From contig NZ_CP106951.1 in NCBI RefSeq assembly GCF_030419005.1, positions 3,348,001 through 3,412,000 on the forward strand: DNA of 64,000 bases, written 5' to 3'. The stretch comes from Eleftheria terrae (GTDB taxonomy: Bacteria > Pseudomonadota > Gammaproteobacteria > Burkholderiales > Burkholderiaceae_C). Below are positions 58,821-64,000 of this stretch, piece after piece. The translations under genes were made by a program, and so were the position numbers. The notes below the pieces were generated by a model. It saw only the letters and a program-made list of their open reading frames with translations, made no database searches and was not told the DNA's origin. The first letter of the stretch is position 1; each line of letters begins with the position of its first letter.

Positions 58821-60584
58821 GTGCAAGCCTCTCGCCTCAAGACGTCCTGGCCCTGGTGGCTGTTCATCGCGCTGCCCACCTGCATCGCGGTCTCCCGGCC
58901 ACCGGTCACGGTGTTCTACAACACGGCGGCCTGCGTGCTGGCTGCCGGCGTGTTGCTCTACTGGATGGCCGTGCGCCTGCCTGCCTCGCAGGCCGACCAC
59001 GGCGTTCCCTCCCGCCCTTTCCCTTCGTCCGCCGGCCTGCGGGTGCCGGTGCTCGGTGCGCTGTTGCTCATCGGTGCCCTGGTGGCATCGGTGCTGCACG
59101 GAGGCCGCAACCTGGCGGCGCTGGGTGTGGTGAGCGTGGCGTTCTCGCTCGCCGTGATGGCTGACCACTGGGGCCGCAGCCAGCGCTACGCCGAAGCCCT
59201 GGACGGCATCGCCGGCGCCTGGCTGGCCGCGGGCCTCGTGGGCCTGTTGATCGGCGCCCTGCAGTACGCGGACGTGCAGGGCCTGCCCACCTGGCTGGTG
59301 GCCACCTCGGCCACCGCCGGCCGGGCGGTCGGCAACCTGCGGCAGCCCAACCACCTCTCGACCTTGCTGGCGCTCGGCCTGTGCAGCTTGGTGTGGCTGG
59401 GCCACCGCCGGGGCTGGGAGCTGCCGGCCTTGCTCACGCTGCAGGCGCTGCTGGTGCTGGGCATCGTGCTGAGCAGCTCGCGCACCGGCTTGCTGATGCT
59501 GGTGCTGCTGGCCGCCTGGGCGCTGCTGGACCGCCGCCTGCCACGCCGCCTGCGGGTGATGCTGCTGGCCACGGTGCCCGCCGCGCTGGCCTGGACCGCC
59601 GCGGTGCATGTCTGGAGCGAGATGGCCGGCGTACGCTACTTCGCCGAGGCGCGGCTGGCCTCCAACAGCGACATCAGCAGCTCGCGCTTTGCGATCTGGA
59701 AGAACACGCTGGACCTCATCGCCCAACATCCCTGGACCGGCGTCGGCTGGAACAACTTCAACTACGCCTGGACGCTGACGCCCTTCCCGGACCGGCCGAT
59801 CGCCTTCTTCGACCACACCCACAACGTGCTGCTGCAGCTGGCCGTTGAACTCGGGCTGCCAGCCGCCATGGCCATCGTCGGCGGCGTGTGCTGGGCCACC
59901 TGGCGGGCCCGCCATGGGTGGCGGCAGGCCGATGACCACGCAGCACTGGCCTCCCGGGTGCTGCTGGCCCTGCTGGTGATGGTGGCGCTGCACAGCCTGC
60001 TCGAGTACCCGCTCTGGTATCCCTACTTCCTGCTGCCCACCGCGCTCGCCTTCGGGCTGTACCTGGGCCTGGGCAGGCCGGCCGAGAGCCGGCCGGCGTC
60101 CGGGCTGCCGCGCGGGCTGCGCACTGCCGTCGAGACGGTGGCCCTGCTGACGGTGGCCACCGCGCTGTATGCGGTATGGGACTACCAGCGCATCGTGCAG
60201 ATCTTCTCGCCGCATGGCGAGGCCGGGCAGCAGCCGCTGTCGGAACGCATCCGCGACGGCCAGCGCAGCGTGTTGTTCGGCCACCATGCCGACTATGCCG
60301 CGGTGACCACGACCGATCGGCCGGGCAGCATGCTGGGCACCTTCCAGCGCCCCCTGCACCAGTTGATCGATGCCCGGCTGATGATCGCCTATGCGCGAGC
60401 CCTGCACGAGCGGGGCGAAACCGAGAAGGCGATCTATGTCGCGCAGCGCCTGCGCGAGTTCCGGCATCCGCTGGGCCAGGTGTTTTTCGCGCCTTGCGAC
60501 ACGCCCCCAGCGGCCGGCGAGGCGCCGCCCTTCCAGTGCGAGACGCGGCCGTCCCGCCTGGGGCTCAAGGACCTGGGGAAGTAG
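58821..60584 (+). CDS. pglL: PglL/TfpO-type protein O-oligosaccharyltransferase (Wzy/O-antigen ligase family)
   Basis: A 587-residue membrane protein with about twelve helices. The Wzy_C/PglL region includes '[16 protein letters not shown]' and '[13 protein letters not shown]', and the catalytic-loop His is in '[18 protein letters not shown]'; '[14 protein letters not shown]' matches the second PglL segment. The family moves a lipid-linked glycan to Ser/Thr of pilin or other proteins in the periplasm. Its place near pilA supports a pilin target. The start is GTG. The 3' end overlaps the convergent moaC by 20 bases. Confidence 0.88.
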   Translation: MQASRLKTSWPWWLFIALPTCIAVSRPPVTVFYNTAACVLAAGVLLYWMAVRLPASQADHGVPSRPFPSSAGLRVPVLGALLLIGALVASVLHGGRNLAALGVVSVAFSLAVMADHWGRSQRYAEALDGIAGAWLAAGLVGLLIGALQYADVQGLPTWLVATSATAGRAVGNLRQPNHLSTLLALGLCSLVWLGHRRGWELPALLTLQALLVLGIVLSSSRTGLLMLVLLAAWALLDRRLPRRLRVMLLATVPAALAWTAAVHVWSEMAGVRYFAEARLASNSDISSSRFAIWKNTLDLIAQHPWTGVGWNNFNYAWTLTPFPDRPIAFFDHTHNVLLQLAVELGLPAAMAIVGGVCWATWRARHGWRQADDHAALASRVLLALLVMVALHSLLEYPLWYPYFLLPTALAFGLYLGLGRPAESRPASGLPRGLRTAVETVALLTVATALYAVWDYQRIVQIFSPHGEAGQQPLSERIRDGQRSVLFGHHADYAAVTTTDRPGSMLGTFQRPLHQLIDARLMIAYARALHERGETEKAIYVAQRLREFRHPLGQVFFAPCDTPPAAGEAPPFQCETRPSRLGLKDLGK

Positions 60585-61098
60585 GGTCCGCGGCCGGCGT
60601 GTCGGCCAGGTAGCTGCCGGACTTGCCGCCGTGCTTCTCGAGCACGCGCACGCCGGTGATCGTCATGCCCCGGTCCACGGCCTTGCACATGTCGTAGATG
60701 GTGAGCAGGCCCACCTGCACGGCGGTGAGCGCCTCCATCTCCACGCCGGTGCGGCCCAGCGTCTCCACCTGCGCACGGCATTCCACCCGCGACGCGGCGG
60801 CCTCCAGCTCGAAGTGCACCGCCACCCGCGTGAGCGGCAGCGGATGGCACAGCGGGATCAGGTCGGCGGTGCGCTTGGCGGCCTGGATGGCGGCGATGCG
60901 CGCGATGCCGAGCACGTCGCCCTTCTTCGCGCTGCCGGTCGCGATCAGCTGCAGGGTGGCCGGCTCCATCTCGATGTAGCCGTGCGCGAGCGCAACGCGG
61001 TGCGTGACGTCCTTGGCGGCCACGTCCACCATGTGGGCCTGGCCGTGGGCATCGAAGTGAGTGAGGCCGCTGGCGGCCGGTGAAGCGGTGTCGTTCAT
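60565..61098 (-). CDS. moaC: Cyclic pyranopterin monophosphate synthase MoaC
   Basis: A 177-residue MoaC, which converts the MoaA product to cPMP in molybdenum cofactor synthesis. '[20 protein letters not shown]', '[11 protein letters not shown]' and '[20 protein letters not shown]' with 'DRGMTI' are diagnostic. ATG 61098 is chosen over an extension to 61680. The C-terminal ~12 residues are extra. No other moa genes are in the window. Confidence 0.96.
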   Translation of the reverse strand: MNDTASPAASGLTHFDAHGQAHMVDVAAKDVTHRVALAHGYIEMEPATLQLIATGSAKKGDVLGIARIAAIQAAKRTADLIPLCHPLPLTRVAVHFELEAAASRVECRAQVETLGRTGVEMEALTAVQVGLLTIYDMCKAVDRGMTITGVRVLEKHGGKSGSYLADTPAADPTSPGP

Positions 61099-61188
61099 GG
61101 CTTTGGCATCATAGCGGGCACGGCCAGCCCGATTGAACGCCCGGCGCCGTACCGGCTCCAAGGAGCTTCGGTCCAACAGGAAGACCCC

Positions 61189-62757
61189 TTGTCCACACCG
61201 TCCTTCGCCCTCCGCCGCCCCGGCCAGCGCCGCTGGCTGCCGCTTGCGCTCAGCCTGGCCCTGCTCGGCGCCGCGGTGCCGCCCCTCACGCCCGTCGCCC
61301 GGGCGCAGAACAACCTCCCGGCACTCGGCGACAGCGTGTCCGGCGAGTTCAGCGTGGCGGCCGAGCGCCAGCTGGGCGACCGCATCATGAGCGAGATCCG
61401 GCCCGACCCGCTCTACTTCGACGATGCACTGCTGGGCGACTACCTGCAGTCGCTGTGGCAGCCGCTGTTGAGCGCCGCGCGCGCCCGCGGCGAGTTGTCC
61501 TCGGAGCTCGACGACCGTTTTGCCTGGCAGTCCTTCCTCGTGCGCGACAAGACCGTGAACGCCTTCGCGCTGCCGGGCGGCTATGTCGGCGTGCATCTGG
61601 GGCTGATCGCCACCACCGGCACCCGCGACGAGCTGGCCTCGGTGCTGGCGCACGAGCTGTCCCACGTGACGCAACGCCACATCGCCCGCAGCCTGGCCAA
61701 GAGCAAGCAGCAGTCGCTGGTGGCGCTGGCCTCCATGATCGTCGGCATGCTGGCGGCCAGCCGCAGCCCGGAAGCGGCCAATGCGCTGGTCACCGGCGGC
61801 CAGGCGGTCGCCTTGCAGGGCCAGCTCAACTTCTCACGCGACATGGAGCGTGAGGCCGACCGCATCGGCTTCGGCGTGCTGGAGCAGGGCGGCTTCTCGC
61901 CGGCCGGCATGGCGGCGATGTTCGAGCGCCTGCAACAGAGCTCGCGCCTCAACGACAGTGGCGCCTACCCCTATCTGCGCACCCACCCGCTGACCAGCGA
62001 GCGCATTGGCGAGGCCCGCGCGCGCGGCAATGCGGCCGCCGGCGGGCCCTCGCGCGGGTTGCTCGAGCATGCGCTGATGCAAGCCCGCGCCCGGGTGCAG
62101 ATGGACTCGCGCCCCGACGTCCTGCGGCAATGGCTGCGCAGCTCCGACGCCGCTGCCGAGGCGCGGCCAGCCGAGCGCCTGCTGGCTGAAGCCACCCGGG
62201 CCCAGGCCGCCCTGCTGCTGCGCGACTGGCCCACCGCCGAAGCGGCGCTGGCGCGTGCCGAGCCGCTGGTGAAGGGCGACGGCCGTGCGGTACGCAGCCT
62301 CGCCTACCTGCGCACCGAACTGTGGCTGGCCCGCGGCGACGGTGCGCGGGCCGAAGCGGCGCTCGCGCCCTGGCGCGGTGACGGCTCGCGCGCCAGCGAA
62401 CTGCTCGCCGCCCGTGCCGGCCTGGCGCCGGGTGCCAGTGCGGCCGCTACGCGACGCGCCGCCGACGAACTGCAGACCTGGGTCGCCACGCACAGCGGCG
62501 ACACCCAGGCCTGGGACCTGCTCGCGCTGGCGTGGGAGCGCAACGGCAAGCCCTTGCGGGCGGTGCAGGCGCAGGCCGAGGCCCGCTACTCGGTGGGCGA
62601 CGTGCAGGGTGCCATCGACCGGCTGAAGGCCGCACAGAAGCTGGCCCGCGAACCGGGGCAGAGCGGCGACTTCATCGAAGCCTCGGTGATCGATGCACGG
62701 CTGCGCCAGCTCGAAGGGCAGTGGCGCCAGCGCATCCGGGAAGAAGCGGGCAGCTGA
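61189..62757 (+). CDS. Periplasmic M48 metalloprotease with TPR region (BepA/YfgC-like)
   Basis: A 522-residue exported protease. The signal peptide ends 'VARAQNN'. The zinc motif is HExxH in '[12 protein letters not shown]', with the third ligand in '[15 protein letters not shown]'; '[14 protein letters not shown]' is also typical. TPR-like helices fill residues ~290-510. BepA relatives clear misfolded outer-membrane proteins. The start is TTG with AGGAAG five bases upstream. Confidence 0.93.
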   Translation: MSTPSFALRRPGQRRWLPLALSLALLGAAVPPLTPVARAQNNLPALGDSVSGEFSVAAERQLGDRIMSEIRPDPLYFDDALLGDYLQSLWQPLLSAARARGELSSELDDRFAWQSFLVRDKTVNAFALPGGYVGVHLGLIATTGTRDELASVLAHELSHVTQRHIARSLAKSKQQSLVALASMIVGMLAASRSPEAANALVTGGQAVALQGQLNFSRDMEREADRIGFGVLEQGGFSPAGMAAMFERLQQSSRLNDSGAYPYLRTHPLTSERIGEARARGNAAAGGPSRGLLEHALMQARARVQMDSRPDVLRQWLRSSDAAAEARPAERLLAEATRAQAALLLRDWPTAEAALARAEPLVKGDGRAVRSLAYLRTELWLARGDGARAEAALAPWRGDGSRASELLAARAGLAPGASAAATRRAADELQTWVATHSGDTQAWDLLALAWERNGKPLRAVQAQAEARYSVGDVQGAIDRLKAAQKLAREPGQSGDFIEASVIDARLRQLEGQWRQRIREEAGS

Positions 62758-62768
62758 CCCGAACAGCG

Positions 62769-62782
62769 GCCCCGCGCGGGGC
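62769..62782. terminator. Palindrome between convergent protease and DUF360 genes
   Basis: GCCCCGCGCGGGGC, a perfect 14-base palindrome in the short gap. It may fold into a hairpin in RNA from either side; no T-run. Confidence 0.3.
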
Positions 62783-62788
62783 GCAGCC

Positions 62789-63148
62789 TCAGCGCCCCTT
62801 GCGGTCGAAGAGGTGCTCGATGGCGGCCTCGATCACGATGCCGAGCACGGTGTACAGGATGGAGCCGATCAGGGCCGCGCCGAAGCCGGCGACGTTCATG
62901 CCGTCAAGCAGCTTGGCGGCAAAGTAGAACATCAACGCATTGATGACGAACAGGAACAGCCCGAGCGTCACCAGCGTGATGGGCAAGGTGAGCAGCGTCA
63001 GCACCGGCCTCACCACCGCATTCAGCAGGCCCAGCACCAAGGCCGCCAGCAAGGCCGAGCCAAAGCTGCGCACTTCAACGCCCGGGTAGATCTGGGTCAC
63101 CAGCAGCAAGGCGGCGGCCAGCAGGAACCAACGTGCCAGGATTTTCAT
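62789..63148 (-). CDS. Phage holin family 4 / DUF360 (YvlD-like) membrane protein
   Basis: A 119-residue protein with four predicted helices ('LARWFLLAAALLLVTQIYPG', 'ALLAALVLGLLNAVVRPVL', 'LVTLGLFLFVINALMFYFAA', 'GAALIGSILYTVLGIVIEAA'). The pattern 'NAVVRPVLTLLTLPITLVTL' is diagnostic of the YvlD/DUF360 family, which is chromosomal and of unknown function. The open frame continues to 63547 but homology begins at ATG 63148. Confidence 0.88.
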   Translation of the reverse strand: MKILARWFLLAAALLLVTQIYPGVEVRSFGSALLAALVLGLLNAVVRPVLTLLTLPITLVTLGLFLFVINALMFYFAAKLLDGMNVAGFGAALIGSILYTVLGIVIEAAIEHLFDRKGR

Positions 63149-63261
63149 GGCCTGCAGGATAGCATCGCCCCTCTGCAGCGCCCGGCGCACCGGCCGCCCT
63201 CGCAGACGGGCGGCGGCGGTTCGCGGGCGTGGGTGCTGCGTCGAAAGACCGGTCGTGCGGC

Positions 63262-63648
63262 CTAGGTGTTCAAGCCGGTGGCGTGCACCTGCGGACGCGG
63301 CGGGCCGAGCGGCCCGCGCGACTCGTCCAGCTTGGGTCGGCGCACATCGATGAGGTGATCGGGCTGCAGCGTGTCCATCAGCTCCTGCAGCGGACCCTTG
63401 GCCACCTGCGGCTCGGCCTCCACGCCCTGCTCGGCGAGCCAGGGCTGGATTTGCGCGAACAGCCGGCCGGCCCACTTGCTGCGCCAATGCTCGCGAGACC
63501 CGTGCGACATCCACTTCGAGGCCCGGTGGGTCAGCCGCGGTGCGCAAGCCACCAGCAGGCAGCGGGCGGCCCGCACTTCACCGAGCCGGGTCGCCAGGTG
63601 CCTCTGTGCGTGAGCCGCGTCGTCCACCAACACGACGATCGTTTTCAT
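63262..63648 (-). CDS. Hypothetical protein, UspA-like N-terminus
   Basis: 128 residues. The start 'MKTIVVLVDDAAHAQRHLAT' looks like the first strand of universal-stress-type domains, but the rest ('SKWAGRLFAQIQPWLAEQGV') does not carry the ATP-binding GxxG motif. AAGGGG lies five bases before ATG 63648. Function unknown. Confidence 0.6.
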   Translation of the reverse strand: MKTIVVLVDDAAHAQRHLATRLGEVRAARCLLVACAPRLTHRASKWMSHGSREHWRSKWAGRLFAQIQPWLAEQGVEAEPQVAKGPLQELMDTLQPDHLIDVRRPKLDESRGPLGPPRPQVHATGLNT

Positions 63649-63760
63649 GTCTGCCCCTTCTTGAGCTGGCCAGGGGAGACAGTCTGCCGTGCGAAGAGCG
63701 CGCAGCACCGAATGCCCCCTGACTTGCCAAGTGTTCATGACAGCCGCGAGAATCCGGGCT

Positions 63761-63892
63761 GTCGAAAGGGGAGTAGCACACGGTTCCCCGCCGTGGCGGC
63801 CACCCGTCAATACGGTCTCTCCAGCCTTGGAGGGCCCGGGTCCCGCAAAAGCCCGTCCCGCAGGACGCCGCTTCCCCGCAAGACCTTTCGGC
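63761..63892 (+). ncRNA. yybP-ykoY manganese riboswitch
   Basis: The two conserved sequence blocks are present: GGGGAGTAGC (63768-63777) and GCAAGACC (63878-63885). The closing P1 helix is visible as GTCGAAAG (63761-63768) with CTTTCGGC (63885-63892), eight pairs with one G-U. A P2 stem CACGG/CCGTG follows the first block. These elements bind Mn2+ and usually switch on TerC/MntP-type genes, as found just downstream. Confidence 0.88.
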
Positions 63893-63923
63893 GCAATCGT
63901 TCAACCCATCTTCGGAGTTCCCG

Positions 63924-64000
63924 ATGGACACCATTGCGCCCAACTGGTTGTGGGCTTTTTTTGTCGTCTCCGTGCTGGCCGCCCTGTTCGTCGACTTCGT
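63924..64000 (+). CDS. TerC/Alx-family membrane protein (partial, runs off right edge)
   Basis: Only 25 codons are inside the window. The N-terminus 'NWLWAFFVVSVLAALFVDF' agrees with the first helix of TerC/Alx proteins. GGAG lies eight bases before the ATG, and a Mn2+ riboswitch precedes it, which supports a manganese-export role. The assignment depends largely on that context. Confidence 0.6.
   Translation, partial: MDTIAPNWLWAFFVVSVLAALFVDF

Overview
The window is high-GC bacterial chromosome with densely packed genes and several stop/start overlaps. Gene content and order point to a betaproteobacterium of the Burkholderiales, probably a Rubrivivax/Caldimonas/Ideonella-type genus. The supporting signs are a TctD/TctE-like two-component pair next to recA-recX and sucCD, a DUF4124 protein, an RsaM-like gene between luxI and luxR, and PglL beside a pilin. 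The genus is inference. I saw no rRNA, tRNA, CRISPR array, insertion sequence or prophage.

Layout. (1) 1-17014, minus strand: one long surface-polysaccharide operon read leftwards and running off the left edge. It starts with an ABC-type capsule exporter (kpsM, kpsT, kpsE-like, kpsD-like). Next come five enzymes matching the complete route from UDP-GlcNAc to UDP-ManNAc3NAcA (wbpA, wbpB, wbpD, wbpE, wbpI). They are followed by a methyltransferase, a glucuronyl C5-epimerase-like protein, a membrane-anchored glycosyltransferase, a pentapeptide-repeat protein and two unassigned proteins. (2) 17391-28696: housekeeping genes, namely pyrE, a DUF4124 protein, gatCAB, and the rod-shape operon mreBCD-mrdA-rodA. 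(3) 28706-34804: a MATE exporter and a LuxI/LuxR quorum-sensing locus. An RsaM-like gene lies between luxI and luxR. Directly behind luxI is a cytochrome P450-like protein whose heme-ligand cysteine is replaced by serine. (4) 35280-45587: an orphan TRAP binding protein, lipase plus its foldase, a two-component system, recA-recX, a DUF2889 protein and sucCD. (5) 45775-54102: a TerC protein, then a signalling block of CHASE2 Ser/Thr kinase, PP2C phosphatase, FHA protein, CHASE2 nucleotide cyclase and a metallo-beta-lactamase-fold cyclic-nucleotide phosphodiesterase. (6) 54228-60584: a pilin locus with a sigma-54-type promoter, a type IV pilin, a phosphoethanolamine transferase-like enzyme, a two-gene membrane/spermidine-synthase-like system and a PglL-type O-oligosaccharyltransferase. 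(7) 60565-64000: moaC, a BepA-like M48 protease, two small proteins, and a second TerC-type gene (cut by the right edge) behind a clear yybP-ykoY manganese riboswitch.

How the parts fit. The left operon should make, modify and export an acidic polysaccharide rich in diacetamido-uronic acid. The quorum locus has its own repressor-like gene and an unusual P450 relative that may serve as a non-catalytic partner. The kinase/phosphatase/FHA/cyclase/phosphodiesterase block could join protein phosphorylation to cyclic-nucleotide turnover, and it sits directly before the pilin gene. The genes after the pilin look like pilin-modifying enzymes, and part of that stretch has visibly lower GC than its surroundings.
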